From positions 372,001-436,000 of the forward strand of contig JAWRYS010000711.1 in assembly GCA_034769895.1 (NCBI GenBank): 64,000 nucleotides of DNA, in the 5' to 3' direction. Positions 33,063 to 48,078 of the stretch are shown in pieces (within the stretch, counting starts at the first letter, position 1; every line of letters begins with the position of its first letter). The stretch comes from Magicicada septendecula. Its lineage: Eukaryota; Arthropoda; Insecta; Hemiptera; Cicadidae. Under the pieces are notes generated by a model. That model was not told the origin of the DNA and ran no database searches. It saw only the letters and a program-made list of their open reading frames with translations. Made by a program: the position numbers and the translations under genes.

Positions 33063-35670
33063 TGGAAAAGAAACAGTTACAATTGTGTTTGTCACTTATG
33101 TGTGTTACAAATATATCTTATACAGCTCTGTGAATTATTTGTTTATTTATGTAAAATTTTCTTTCTCGGTATTAATCTTCAGCCCCACTGTTGGGTTTGC
33201 CAATTTGAAATAAAACGTGTTTGACGGTGTTAATAGAGATGATGATGCCCCACGTTCTGAGCGTCAATTTGAAATAAAACTTTTATAGGTAGTTCTTTTT
33301 ATTTCAGCTCACGTTGGAGTTGTCAATTTGTAATAAAACGTTTATGGTGTTTTATTTACTTATGTGAGACTCCCGTGTATCAAACGTCAAGTAATACGTT
33401 GCAGGTGGCAATTCGTAACAATTAAAATGTTGTTACCTGGTTTAATTAATGTGTTATTAATAAATATATCTATTCGGTTGTGACCGATGAAACCTCCTGA
33501 AAATATATTATTAGGCAAACAAAATTATAATTATGTTCCTTTAATTTATAACCATACTACAATATAGATTTAACTTAGTTTTCAGTGGTTGGGTAATATT
33601 AGCGATATGTATAGAGTATTGACTGAATGTAATGGGTATTTTTGTCAACCCTAGTCACTCGATGTTAGAAAATTCTATTCAAATTTTGTACTAAACACAA
33701 GCTAGTTCAGCAATCTCCCGTTCCACCAGCTGCAATCGTTTAGCGCTGTTACTTGTAATAAGCGTACTTATAGGTTAGTTGTTCATCGGGTTTGAATCAA
33801 CCTTTTATTGTAAATTATTCCACCCACTACATATAGTATCTATTCTTCAATAACTTCACACATTATCTCATACAACCAAGATCCTTTATTAAATTTATCT
33901 ATTAATTCACAGTCCCCGTCATCTCCAAAAATAATAATATAATCAAATCGATCACACAAAAAATATATCGATTGTAAATTAGTCAAATTCCATTGACTTA
34001 TACAAATGAAAAATAATAATAAATAGTTCTTATCCCAGGGTTCGTAAAGTTCTTGGAACCATTAGTAAGGCCAGGTAAAATGCATAATTAAGGTTACTCA
34101 AGTATTACAAAACAAAATTATTAACTGTAAATATATATTGAATTTGAAATAGGTTGTTTTTTACCAAGTCGATGAAAACTCCGATTGGCCGTGGACGTCT
34201 ATAAACAGTTGACAAGACTCAGCTTAACTCATCTCTATCCAGTAAAAGTGTTCTGGCCTTTAATAAACTTGATTGTGGAGTGTACTGGGAAGCTCTCAGG
34301 AATTCTTCTGGCTGCTGTTCTTCTCCTATGATCTTGATAATTGTCGGTCCCGGTGGAATGAAATTAGTATCCCAACTTCTTCTGTTTATGAAGGTTAACT
34401 CTGCAAGACGAGATCCTCGTATGTCTTTTCAATAATTCCGTTAGTTTCGTATTCTAATTCTCTTAACTGATCTTCTGGTTATAGTGGAAATCGTTTTAAT
34501 AACGAATCCAGCGGAATTATCCTGGTGAATGAGGTGAGGGTTTTTTCAACTCTTTTTACATGTATTCAATTATAATTTGGAATTCTATTTAGTTTTATTA
34601 CTCCTCAGTATTGTGATAGACATAGGTTTCAATGAGGGTTTTTTAATTTTGATTTATATTTCCTTCAGAAATTATCATTCATTTTTTTTTAAATGTATCT
34701 GTCCATCTCAACTTAATAGCTTGTAACAATCAGAACGAATGATTCAATATCAACAACTCATGTACATTTCAGTTGCCTTAACAACCATTTTTTCCTGTCA
34801 TTGGGTGAAACTAGATATCCTAGAGCCAGAATTATAGAATATTACTACTCTTTTTCAATAAAATACTCCATGCTTGGAATAATATTAAATTACCTAAAAT
34901 TCTCACCTAACCTTCCTTCTTAAACAGTAAATGTTTTACCATAGTTTCATTGGACTGGACTTCTTAAAAAGGTATTAATTTCCTTTCACAAATATGAAAA
35001 TTTAGGCCTATAGGTTTTCTTAAACTGTTATAACATTATTTGGTTTTTTTAACTTAATTTTCTTTTACCTGACCTACTGTACAATTAATTATTGGTTAAT
35101 GGTTAATTACATTGATTTTAATTTCCTGGTGTTTACTTTATTACACTAATTAACTGGTAATGGAACCCTTCCTTAGTTTATAATATAATTATTAGAACTA
35201 CTTGTCAAACATTGAACACTGATTGCCCTCCTGGTCAAATTTACAAACATTAATTAAAACAACAGCATTATTCAAATTTAGACAATACTTAAAACTTAGT
35301 ATAATGCCTAACACAGGTAACTATATTTGATTGTCTAAAGACAAATCTAACATAAATACAAACATAATTATTGATGAAGTATTCCTTATCTATTAAACAA
35401 CATCAGTTTTCTTACCATACTCAAAACATAACATAAATATTCTGTAAACATTAACGTGTTACAGTATAAAACAAGCATAATTTATTATATTTAACTATTA
35501 ATTGGTATGGTTTTTTTTTATATTTAACATTAATTGCCTCTTTTGACTTGAGGTACTTCTCAGATGGATTAACTACTGAGCAACCTTAATTCAGGGTATG
35601 GTCCTTGACCATGTTTCATTCAATTTTTTATGTAACGTTGGGAACCTCAACTCTGTTGCGTTACATAACA
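33063..35670 (-). repeat. LTR-like segment, unit 4 (2608 bp)
   Basis: The gag-proximal end reads CCAATTGG, a subfamily II change, so the sequence is palindromic across the primer-site junction. Primer-site-like motifs lie at 33042-33340. Confidence 0.55.
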
Positions 35671-36867
35671 CCCCCCCTTCGAAAGAAGTTTATTTTGCTT
35701 TAACAACGTTTAGTAAAAAATAAACGCACAACTTGTATCTGACCAATTGGTTCCCTTATTCATAATACCTTTTTTTATTTCAGAATTATCCATTGTATTA
35801 CTTTATTTCTTCGTTCCTTCTTAAAATCAATTATTTCCCAAGTTTAAACCTTACTTCTATAATCATTCTTGTGACATTCTTTATTAATTATACATTTTGG
35901 ATCTGGTTTTATTTATTAATCTATATCTATTTGTGAGTTTTCCCTCTAATATTTAATTTTCCTAAACCTCCCTAACATTATAACTGGAATCGAATCGGTG
36001 GTGCTCTATCGGCTAACCAATTACCGTCGTCCGTTACATACTTTCTGGGATCAGAGGAATATCATCTCTGCCCAATTAAATGATTGCTGGAATATTCTAC
36101 AGTCAATCTTCATTAATAAACCTCGTAAGGTAGTCATCATGTGACCTTCAATAAAATCATTAATAATAATAATACTCTAGGGATTATTCACTGTACTTTA
36201 ACTCAGATCATATTATTTCTTCATATTAATTCTTCCTTCTATTATACACTTCTCCTCTCCAATACTTGGCTATATTATTGACATTTATTAATTGGCTTTC
36301 TTACAGATAATTCTTAAATATTTGTTTTTTCTTTTCTTGTGATCCTTTTGAGGGTTCCATTTTGGCTTCTTCATTCTCTTATCTTCCTTGGCTCATATTC
36401 CTTTATTACCAATACAGCTGGTTATGAGATTTTGGTTAGTATTATACATCACATCATGTAATTATATCCTTCTGGCACAATCATTATTATTCCTTTTACA
36501 TTCTAAATTACATTTCTCACTATTATATTACATCAGATAAACTCATTTTGTCTTTTGGTTTTGATGATTTTTATTAGGTTGAATCAGTGTTATTTTTTTT
36601 TCTTTTTATATTAGTTTAAAGTAATTTCTTCTAAATTATATAGTAAGGTGTTCTTACTAATTTTTTGAATTTGGTTGTTTTGTTCTCTTTATTTTAAATT
36701 ATATTGTTCCGAAATAAATTAAATAAGTTGTCCTTACGTCTTTTGGAATTTTGGGGTTTTTATCTTCAAAATTCTCTTTTTTATATGTCTCATAAATTGT
36801 TTTCTTAAATACTTGTTTGTAAGGTGAACTTACTTCATTTTTTTTTTAATTTTGGGGTATTTATTTT
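35671..36867. other. Gene-free 3' segment before gag 5
   Basis: About 1.2 kb, AT-rich; no ORF or RNA gene seen. Confidence 0.7.
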
Positions 36868-39177
36868 TTATGCATTCCACCTGTCGGCCATGGTTTCTTC
36901 TTCATCTATTTCTTGTCTTACATCCTGGGATGTGCTAGGTCGGTGGCCATCTCCTCTTAGGGGAATCCAGCGTTCTGGTGGGTTCTGTTGATTATAAACT
37001 ATTCGGACATTCCTAGATGGATCGTCCCTTCTTTGGTTCTCGCTTCCGGATCTGGATTCTCCAATTCCATTGCTCCGTGGCAAATGCTCACTATCATTCT
37101 CCCTTTGGTGTTGCTCCCTCCTTGGACCATTCTCTTCGGCCCTTATAAAATGCACCATTGGTCTGGAGACCCTATTGTTATTATTGTGGTTATTTGGCTG
37201 GTAATTTCGATTATTATTATTATTATTATAATGTTCTGCATTACCTTGGTTGGGGTTTCTCTGACTATTGGAATTATGATTATTCTGATAATGATTATTT
37301 CGATTACTTGGGTAACTGTTGTTATTCCTGCTAGGATTTTGGTTATTAGGGAAATTATTATTATTATTAGTGTTATTATTTCTATTATAGTAATTCGAAT
37401 TGTTTCGGTTCCCTTGATTGTTGTTGTTATTTTGCCGTTGGTCTGTCTCATTATCATAATTACCTGGCCTGTCATTATAATTCGGCCGGTTATGCGTCTC
37501 ATGACTGTTATGGTTATTGTTTCTGTTGTAGTCTGGGATATCCCTGCTCCCGTACCGGTCGTTTCTCTGCCGACTCCTTCGATAATGCACCTCACGCTCG
37601 TGCTCTTCCAGTAGTGTTGACATGGCCTGTATCGTTTTTATCTGTCCACCCGATCGTGCTATTGATATCCCGTTATCATAGTGGTATGCTAACCTGGTGA
37701 CGAGAATTTCCTCCGGGATTTTTGGTTCAAGGTGTCTCGCCAAGCATACTTTTCCCAGGAAGTAGGCGGTAAGTGTTGTTCCCCTGCTGGCGTCATACCT
37801 TCCATAGCTGATGCTCTCCCTTACTACGTTCTGGGTGGCGTCTGACCAGTACCTGGCTTTAAAAGCTATTTTAAATTCTTCGTAGCTTCGGATGTCGTGC
37901 CTGGTGGCTGTCCACCAGTTATCATAGGTTTCTTTGAAATGTTCGTTTAAGTAACGACGAATTATTGGCCACCTGTTTTCACCAATTCTCATTAGTTGTT
38001 CGCCGACCCGTTCCAAGAATTCCATTGGGTTTCTCTTGTATGACTTAAAGTTGATGGTCTCCCGGTCGTCTATATGTTGTGTATATGGAATAGCGATCGT
38101 TCGGTTGTCAACTGTCCATTGTATGTTCTCGATTCTCTCCTGGTTACGTTGTCCTTGCTTCTGTACTTCGTTCACGACCGTATCTAAGTTTCGATGCTGG
38201 TTTCCGCAATCTGCTCGTATTGATTCCACTTGAATCTGGTTTTCTTCTTCTATATGGCCTATCTTGACCTCTAGTTCAGCCCTATTTCGTGTAATAGCTT
38301 CATCGGTCACTCTCAGTTTTCTATTTGTTTCAGTTATCTCCTGTTTTCTTTCACCGTCATTCTTACCTACCTTCTGGCTGATTGCCTCACTAACGTCCTC
38401 GATTTTCTTATTGAGAGCTTGTCTTAACACTTCATACTGTTTATCAACATTTTCCCTTAATTCCTTGTTAGAATGCTCAATTCTCTCATCAATCCATATA
38501 CGATTATCCTCATTGATTTTTTAAAGATCTGCTTTCATTCGTTTATTGTTTTCCTCAAGTTTTTCGTTCATTAGTTTATTATCGTCCTGAATCTGTCTCA
38601 AACTCTCGTCATTCCTGTCAAACTTTTCATTCATTTGTTTGATTAAATTTTCGCTCAAAATTTCGTTTTGTTTTTTTGAGTTTTCATTAATACTGTCTAT
38701 TTTATTTTCCAGCTTTTCTGAATTTTCATTTATACTGTCTATTTTTTCATTGATTTGTCTAAAATCGGCCTTCAATCGTTCATTATTTTCATTTATGGTT
38801 TGCCTTAAAAGTTCACTAGTACTTTCCTTAATACTGTCTATTTTTTCATTAGTTTTTCTATTATCTTCTTTGATACTGTCTATTTTTTCATTAGTTTGTT
38901 TATTCTGTTCCTTAATGCTATCCATTTTCCCCATCATTAACCTCATCATTTCTTGCCAATCTGGTTCTCTCCCGGCTTCCGCTTTATCTGGTTGGTCCCC
39001 TTGGGCATCCTCTTCAACTATTTCCTTCTCTGTGATAATTGCTTCAGTTTCTTCTTTATCACCCATTGTTTGTTCCATTTCACTGTCCGTAAATGTTTCT
39101 ATCTGTCGTTCCTGTCCACCTTCTTCCTTCTCCTTCTCTTCTGCCCCCTTCTTCGATCTGCCTCTGGTATTGTGCAT
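36868..39177 (-). pseudogene. gag-like capsid gene, unit 5, fossil copy
   Basis: Type A copy, closest to the whole gag of unit 7 (shared EENQIQVES and KQYEVLRQ). It looks broken, with about one or two breaks. Otherwise the coiled coil, capsid-like domain and Asn-rich tail are all in place. Confidence 0.85.
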
Positions 39178-39270
39178 TCCTGTGCCTCTAATGGTTGCCT
39201 GCTCAAGTTAAGTAACAGTTAATATGATTTTTTTTGTTTCTTAACTAAAGCCCACTCGTTGAGCGCCAAT

Positions 39271-41878
39271 TGGAAAAGAAACAGTTACAATTGTGTTTGT
39301 CACTTATGTGTGTTACAAATATATCTTATACAGCTCTGTGAATTATTTGTTTATTTATGTAAAATTTTCTTTCTCGGTATTAATCTTCAGCCCCACTGTT
39401 GGGTTTGCCAATTTGAAATAAAACGTGTTTGACGGTGTTAATAGAGATGATGATGCCCCACGTTCTGAGCGTCAATTTGAAATAAAACTTTTATAGGTAG
39501 TTCTTTTTATTTCAGCTCACGTTGGAGTTGTCAATTTGTAATAAAACGTTTATGGTGTTTTATTTACTTATGTGAGACTCCCGTGTATCAAACGTCAAGT
39601 AATACGTTGCAGGTGGCAATTCGTAACAATTAAAATGTTGTTACCTGGTTTAATTAATGTGTTATTAATAAATATATCTATTCGGTTGTGACCGATGAAA
39701 CCTCCTGAAAATATATTATTAGGCAAACAAAATTATAATTATGTTCCTTTAATTTATAACCATACTACAATATAGATTTAACTTAGTTTTCAGTGGTTGG
39801 GTAATATTAGCGATATGTATAGAGTATTGACTGAATGTAATGGGTATTTTTGTCAACCCTAGTCACTCGATGTTAGAAAATTCTATTCAAATTTTGTACT
39901 AAACACAAGCTAGTTCAGCAATCTCCCGTTCCACCAGCTGCAATCGTTTAGCGCTGTTACTTGTAATAAGCGTACTTATAGGTTAGTTGTTCATCGGGTT
40001 TGAATCAACCTTTTATTGTAAATTATTCCACCCACTACATATAGTATCTATTCTTCAATAACTTCACACATTATCTCATACAACCAAGATCCTTTATTAA
40101 ATTTATCTATTAATTCACAGTCCCCGTCATCTCCAAAAATAATAATATAATCAAATCGATCACACAAAAAATATATCGATTGTAAATTAGTCAAATTCCA
40201 TTGACTTATACAAATGAAAAATAATAATAAATAGTTCTTATCCCAGGGTTCGTAAAGTTCTTGGAACCATTAGTAAGGCCAGGTAAAATGCATAATTAAG
40301 GTTACTCAAGTATTACAAAACAAAATTATTAACTGTAAATATATATTGAATTTGAAATAGGTTGTTTTTTACCAAGTCGATGAAAACTCCGATTGGCCGT
40401 GGACGTCTATAAACAGTTGACAAGACTCAGCTTAACTCATCTCTATCCAGTAAAAGTGTTCTGGCCTTTAATAAACTTGATTGTGGAGTGTACTGGGAAG
40501 CTCTCAGGAATTCTTCTGGCTGCTGTTCTTCTCCTATGATCTTGATAATTGTCGGTCCCGGTGGAATGAAATTAGTATCCCAACTTCTTCTGTTTATGAA
40601 GGTTAACTCTGCAAGACGAGATCCTCGTATGTCTTTTCAATAATTCCGTTAGTTTCGTATTCTAATTCTCTTAACTGATCTTCTGGTTATAGTGGAAATC
40701 GTTTTAATAACGAATCCAGCGGAATTATCCTGGTGAATGAGGTGAGGGTTTTTTCAACTCTTTTTACATGTATTCAATTATAATTTGGAATTCTATTTAG
40801 TTTTATTACTCCTCAGTATTGTGATAGACATAGGTTTCAATGAGGGTTTTTTAATTTTGATTTATATTTCCTTCAGAAATTATCATTCATTTTTTTTTAA
40901 ATGTATCTGGCCATCTCAACTTAATAGCTTGTAACAATCAGAACGAATGATTCAATATCAACAACTCATGTACATTTCAGTTGCCTTAACAACCATTTTT
41001 TCCTGTCATTGGGTGAAACTAGATATCCTAGAGCCAGAATTATAGAATATTACTACTCTTTTTCAATAAAATACTCCATGCTTGGAATAATATTAAATTA
41101 CCTAAAATTCTCACCTAACCTTCCTTCTTAAACAGTAAATGTTTTACCATAGTTTCATTGGACTGGACTTCTTAAAAAGGTATTAATTTCCTTTCACAAA
41201 TATGAAATTTAGGCCTATAGGTTTTCTTAAACTGTTATAACATTATTTGGTTTTTTTAACTTAATTTTCTTTTACCTGACCTACTGTACAATTAATTATT
41301 GGTTAATGGTTAATTACATTGATTTTAATTTCCTGGTGTTTACTTTATTACACTAATTAACTGGTCATGGAACCCTTCCTTAGTTTATAATATAATTATT
41401 AGAACTACTTGTCAAACATTGAACACTGATTGCCCTCCTGGTCAAATTTACAAACATTAATTAAAACAACAGCATTATTCAAATTTAGACAATACTTAAA
41501 ACTTAGTATAATGCCTAACACAGGTAACTATATTTGATTGTCTAAAGACAAATCTAACATAAATACAAACATAATTATTGATGAAGTATTCCTTATCTAT
41601 TAAACAACATCAGTTTTCTTACCATACTCAAAACATAACATAAATATTCTGTAAACATTAACGTGTTACAGTATAAAACAAGCATAATTTATTATATTTA
41701 ACTATTAATTGGTATGGTTTTTTTTTTATATTTAACATTAATTGCCTCTTTTGACTTGAGGTACTTCTCAGATGGATTAACTACTGAGCAACCTTAATTC
41801 AGGGTATGGTCCTTGACCATGTTTCATTCAATTTTTTATGTAACGTTGGGAACCTCAACTCTGTTGCGTTACATAACA
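39271..41878 (-). repeat. LTR-like segment, unit 5 (2608 bp)
   Basis: Primer-site-like motifs at 39250-39548; polypurine tract from 41879. It shares the GTATCTGGCC variant (near 40905) with units 6-8, which units 1-4 lack. Confidence 0.55.
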
Positions 41879-43072
41879 CCCCCCCTTCGAAAGAAGTTTA
41901 TTTTGCTTTAACAACGTTTAGTAAAAAATAAACGCACAACTTGTATCTGACCAATTGGTTCCCTTATTCATAATACCTTTTTTTATTTCAGAATTATCCA
42001 TTGTATTACTTTATTTCTTCGTTCCTTCTTAAAATCAATTATTTCCCAAGTTTAAACCTTACTTCTATAATCATTCTTGTGACATTCTTTATTAATTATA
42101 CATTTTGGATCTGGTTTTATTTATTAATCTATATCTATTTGTGAGTTTTCCCTCTAATATTTAATTTTCCTAAACCTCCCTAACATTATAACTGGAATCG
42201 AATCGGTGGTGCTCTATCGGCTAACCAATTACCGTCGTCCGTTACATACTTTCTGGGATCAGAGGAATATCATCTCTGCCCAATTAAATGATTGCTGGAA
42301 TATTCTACAGTCAATCTTCATTAATAAACCTCGTAAGGTAGTCATCATGTGACCTTCAATAAAATCATTAATAATAATAATACTCTAGGGATTATTCACT
42401 GTACTTTAACTCAGATCATATTATTTCTTCATATTAATTCTTCCTTCTATTATACACTTCTCCTCTCCAATACTTGGCTATTTTATTGACATTTATTAAT
42501 TGGCTTTCTTACAGATAATTCTTAAATATTTGTTTTTTCTTTTCTTGTGATCCTTTTGAGGGTTCCATTTTGGCTTCTTCATTCTCTTATCTTCCTTGGC
42601 TCATATTCCTTTATTACCAATACAGCTGGTTATGAGATTTTGGTTAGTATTATACATCACATCATGTAATTATATCCTTCTGGCACAATCATTATTATTC
42701 CTTTTACATTCTAAATTACATTTCTCACTATTATATTACATCAGATAAACTCATTTTGTCTTTTGGTTTTGATGATTTTTATTAGGTTGAATCAGTGTTA
42801 TTTTTTCTTTTTATATTAGTTTAAAGTAATTTCTTCTAAATTATATAGTAAGGTGTTCTTACTAATTTTTTGAATTTGGTTGTTTTGTTCTCTTTATTTT
42901 AAATTATATTGTTCCTAAATAAATTAAATAAGTTGTCCTTACGTCTTTTGGAATTTTGGGGTTTTTATCTTCAAAATTCTCTTTTTTATATATCTCATAA
43001 ATTGTTTTCTTAAATACTTGTTTGTAAGGTGAACTTACTTCATTTTTTTTTGAATTTTGGGGTATTTATTTT
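41879..43072. other. Gene-free 3' segment before gag 6
   Basis: About 1.2 kb, AT-rich; it includes the type B marker near 42911. No gene seen. Confidence 0.7.
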
Positions 43073-45378
43073 TTATGCATTCCACCTGTCGGCCATGGTT
43101 TCTTCTTCATCTATTTCTTGTCTTACATCCTGGGATGTGCTAGGTCGGTGGCCATCTCCTCTTAGGGGAATCCAGCGTTCTGGTGGGTTCTGTTGATTAT
43201 AAACTATTCGGACATTCCTAGATGGATCGTCCCTTCTTTGGTTCTCGCTTCCGGATCTGGATTCTCCAATGCCATTGCTCCGTGGCAAATGCTCACTATC
43301 ATTCTCCCTTTGGTGTTGCTCCCTCCTTGGACCATTCTCTTCGGCCCTTATAAAATGCACCATTGGTCTGGAGACCCTATTGTTATTATTGTGGTTATTT
43401 GGCTGGTAATTTCGATTATTATTATTATTATAATGTTCTGCATTACCTTGGTTGGGGTTTCTCTGAGTATTGGAATTATGATTATTCTGATAATGAATAT
43501 TTCGATTACTTGGGTAACTGTTGTTATTCCTCCTAGGATTTTGGTTATTAGGGAAATTATTATTATTATTAGTGTTATTATTTCTATTATAGTAATTCGA
43601 ATTGTTTCGGTTCCCTTGATTGTTGTTGTTATTTTGCCGTTGGTCTGTCTCATTATCATAATTACCTGGCCTGTCATTATAATTCGGCCGGTTATGCGTC
43701 TCATGACTGTTATGGTTATTGTTTCTGTTGTAGTCTGGGATATCCCTGCTCCCGTACCGGTCGTTTCTCTGCCGACTTCTTCGATAATGCACCTCACGCT
43801 CGTGCTCTTCCAGTAGTGTTGACATGGCCTGTATCGTTTTTATCTGTCCACCCGATCGTGCTATTGATATCCCGTTATCATAGTGGTATGCTAACCTGGT
43901 GACGAGAATTTCCTCCGGGATTTTTGGTTCAAGGTGTCTCGCCAAGCATACTTTTCCCAGGAAGTAGGCGGTAAGTGTTGTTCCCCTGCTGGCGTCATAC
44001 CTTCCATAGCTGATGCTCTCCCTTACTACGTTCTGGGTGGCGTCTGACCAGTACCTGGCTTTAAAAGCTATTTTAAATTCTTCGTAGCTTCGGATGTCGT
44101 GCCTGGTGGCTGTCCACCAGTTATCATAGGTTTCTTTGAAATGTTCGTTTAAGTAACGACGAATTATTGGCCACCTGTTTTCACCAATTCTCATTAGTTG
44201 TTCGCCGACCCGTTCCAAGAATTCCATTGGGTTTCTCTTGTATGACTTAAAGTTGATGGTCTCCCGGTCGTCTATATGTTGTGTATATGGAATAGCGATC
44301 GTTCGGTTGACAACTGTCCATTGTATGTTCTCGATTCTCTCCTGGTTACGTTGTCCTTGCTTCTGTACTTCGTTCACGACCGTATCTAAGTTTCGATGCT
44401 GGTTTCCGCAATCTGCTCGTATTGATTCCACTTGAATCCGGTTTTCTTCTTCTATATGGCCTATCTTGACCTCTAGTTCAGCCCTATTTCGTGTAATAGC
44501 TTCATCGGTCACTCTCAGTTTTCTATTTGTTTCAGTTATCTCCTGTTTTCTTTCACCGTCATTCTTACCTACCTTCTGGCTGATTGCCTCACTAACGTCC
44601 TCGATTTTCTTATTGAGAGCTTGTCTTAACACTTCATTCTGTTTATCAACATTTTCCCTTAATTCCTTGTTAGAATGCTCAATTCTCTCATCAGTCCATA
44701 TACGATTATCCTCATTGATTTTTTCAAGATCTGCTTTCATTCGTTTATTGTTTTCCTCAAGTTTTTCGTTCATTAGTTTATTATCGTCCTGAATCTGTCT
44801 CAAACTCTCGTCATTCCTGTCAAACTTTTCATTCATTTGTTTGATTAAATTTTCGCTCAAAATTTCGTTTTGTTTTTTGAGTTTTCATTAATACTGTCTA
44901 TTTTATTTTCCAGCTTTTCTGAATTTTCATTTATACTGTCTATTTTTTCATTGATTTGTCTAAAATCGGCCTTCAATCGTTCATTATTTTCATTTATGGT
45001 TTGCCTTAAAAGTTCACTAGTACTTTCCTTAATACTGTCTATTTTTTCATTAGTTTGTCTATTATCTTCTTTGATACTGTCTATTTTTTCATTAGTTTGT
45101 TTATTCTGTTCCTTAATGCTATCCATTTTCCCCATCATTAACCTCATCATTTCTTGCCAATCTGGTTCTCTCCTGGCTTCCGCTTTATCTGGTTGGTCCC
45201 CTTGGGCATCCTCTTCAACTATTTCCTTCTCTGTGATAATTGCTTCAGTTTCTTCTTTATCACCCATTGTTTGTTCCATTTCACTGTCCGTAAATGTTTC
45301 TATCTGTCGTTCCTGTCCACCTTCTTCCTTCTCCTTCTCTTCTGCCCCCTTCTTCGATCTGCCTCTGGTATTGTGCAT
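43073..45378 (-). pseudogene. gag-like capsid gene, unit 6, fossil copy
   Basis: Type B copy. It differs from type A by ENIQWTVVNRT, RIWTDERIEH, NPRRNNNSYPSNRNIHYQ and one fewer Asn in the longest run. It looks broken, with about one break, apparently shared with units 8 and 9; the damage therefore predates the duplication that made those copies. Confidence 0.85.
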
Positions 45379-45471
45379 TCCTGTGCCTCTAATGGTTGCC
45401 TGCTCAAGTTAAGTAACAGTTAATATGATTTTTTTTGTTTCTTAACTAAAGCCCACTCGTTGAGCGCCAAT

Positions 45472-48078
45472 TGGAAAAGAAACAGTTACAATTGTGTTTG
45501 TCACTTATGTGTGTTACAAATATATCTTATACAGCTCTGTGAATTATTTGTTTATTTATGTAAAATTTTCTTTCTCGGTATTAATCTTCAGCCCCACTGT
45601 TGGGTTTGCCAATTTGAAATAAAACGTGTTTGACGGTGTTAATAGAGATGATGATGCCCCACGTTCTGAGCGTCAATTTGAAATAAAACTTTTATAGGTA
45701 GTTCTTTTTATTTCAGCTCACGTTGGAGTTGTCAATTTGTAATAAAACGTTTATGGTGTTTTATTTACTTATGTGAGACTCCCGTGTATCAAACGTCAAG
45801 TAATACGTTGCAGGTGGCAATTCGTAACAATTAAAATGTTGTTACCTGGTTTAATTAATGTGTTATTAATAAATATATCTATTCGGTTGTGACCGATGAA
45901 ACCTCCTGAAAATATATTATTAGGCAAACAAAATTATAATTATGTTCCTTTAATTTATAACCATACTACAATATAGATTTAACTTAGTTTTCAGTGGTTG
46001 GGTAATATTAGCGATATGTATAGAGTATTGACTGAATGTAATGGGTATTTTTGTCAACCCTAGTCACTCGATGTTAGAAAATTCTATTCAAATTTTGTAC
46101 TAAACACAAGCTAGTTCAGCAATCTCCCGTTCCACCAGCTGCAATCGTTTAGCGCTGTTACTTGTAATAAGCGTACTTATAGGTTAGTTGTTCATCGGGT
46201 TTGAATCAACCTTTTATTGTAAATTATTCCACCCACTACATATAGTATCTATTCTTCAATAACTTCACACATTATCTCATACAACCAAGATCCTTTATTA
46301 AATTTATCTATTAATTCACAGTCCCCGTCATCTCCAAAAATAATAATATAATCAAATCGATCACACAAAAAATATATCGATTGTAAATTAGTCAAATTCC
46401 ATTGACTTATACAAATGAAAAATAATAATAAATAGTTCTTATCCCAGGGTTCGTAAAGTTCTTGGAACCATTAGTAAGGCCAGGTAAAATGCATAATTAA
46501 GGTTACTCAAGTATTACAAAACAAAATTATTAACTGTAAATATATATTAAATTTGAAGTAGGTTGTTTTTTACCAAGTCGATGAAAACTCCGATTGGCCG
46601 TGGACGTCTATAAACAGTTGACAAGACTCAGCTTAACTCATCTCTATCCAGTAAAAGTGTTCTGGCCTTTAATAAACTTGATTGTGGAGTGTACTGGGAA
46701 GCTCTCAGGAATTCTTCTGGCTGCTGTTCTTCTCCTATGATCTTGATAATTGTCGGTCCCGGTGGAATGAAATTAGTATCCCAACTTCTTCTGTTTATGA
46801 AGGTTAACTCTGCAAGACGAGATCCTCGTATGTCTTTTCAATAATTCCGTTAGTTTCGTATTCTAATTCTCTTAACTGATCTTCTGGTTATAGTGGAAAT
46901 CGTTTTAATAACGAATCCAGCGGAATTATCCTGGTGAATGAGGTGAGGGTTTTTTCAACTCTTTTTACATGTATTCAATTATAATTTGGAATTCTATTTA
47001 GTTTTATTACTCCTCAGTATTGTGATAGACATAGGTTTCAATGAGGGTTTTTTAATTTTGATTTATATTTCCTTCAGAAATTATCATTCATTTTTTTTTA
47101 AATGTATCTGGCCATCTCAACTTAATAGCTTGTAACAATCAGAACGAATGATTCAATATCAACAACTCATGTTAATTTCAGTTGCCTTAACAACCATTTT
47201 TTCCTGTCATTGGGTGAAACTAGATATCCTAGAGCCAGAATTATAGAATATTACTACTCTTTTTCAATAAAATACTCCATGCTTGGAATAATATTAAATT
47301 ACCTAAAATTCTCACCTAACCTTCCTTCTTAAACAGTAAATGTTTTACCATAGTTTCATTGGACTGGACTTCTTAAAAAGGTATTAATTTCCTTTCACAA
47401 ATATGAAATTTAGGCCTATAGGTTTTCTTAAACTGTTATAACATTATTTGGTTTTTTTAGCTTAATTTTCTTTTACCTGACCTACTGTACAATTAATTAT
47501 TGGTTAATGGTTAATTACATTGATTTTAATTTCCTGTTGTTTACTTTATTACACTAATTAACTGGTCATGGAACCCTTCCTTAGTTTATAATATAATTAT
47601 TAGAACTACTTGTCAAACATTGAACACTGATTGCCCTCCTGGTCAAATTTACAAACATTAATTAAAACAACAGCATTATTCAAATTTAGACAATACTTAA
47701 AACTTAGTATAATGCCTAACACAGGTAACTATATTTGATTGTCTAAAGACAAATCTAACATAAATACAAACATAATTATTGATGAAGTATTCCTTATCTA
47801 TTAAACAACATCAGTTTTCTTACCATACTCAAAACATAACATAAATATTCTGTAAACATTAACGTGTTACAGTATAAAACAAGCATAATTTATTATATTT
47901 AACTATTAATTGGTATGGTTTTTTTTTATATTTAACATTAATTGCCTCTTTTGACTTGAGGTACTTCTCAGATGGATTAACTACTGAGCAACCTTAATTC
48001 AGGGTATGGTCCTTGACCATGTTTCATTCAATTTTTTATGTAACGTTGGGAACCTCAACTCTGTTGCGTTACATAACA
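45472..48078 (-). repeat. LTR-like segment, unit 6 (2607 bp)
   Basis: Primer-site-like motifs at 45451-45749. It has several private single-base changes (near 46550, 47172, 47460 and 47536) not shared with unit 8, although the adjoining gag halves match. Confidence 0.55.

Larger units (their letters stand above)
30211..36415 (-). repeat. Array unit 4 (6205 bp)
   Basis: First unit of subfamily II, marked by CAACTGTCCATTG within gag, GCCAATTGGAAAAG at the primer site and a T tract interrupted by G ahead of gag. Its gag half is close to units 5 and 7 but lacks some of their shared changes. Confidence 0.93.
36416..42623 (-). repeat. Array unit 5 (6208 bp), type A gag half
   Basis: Subfamily II. 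It shares TTTATATGTCTC near 36780 and further changes in the gag half with unit 7, 12,408 bp away. Its length equals that of unit 7. Confidence 0.93.
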
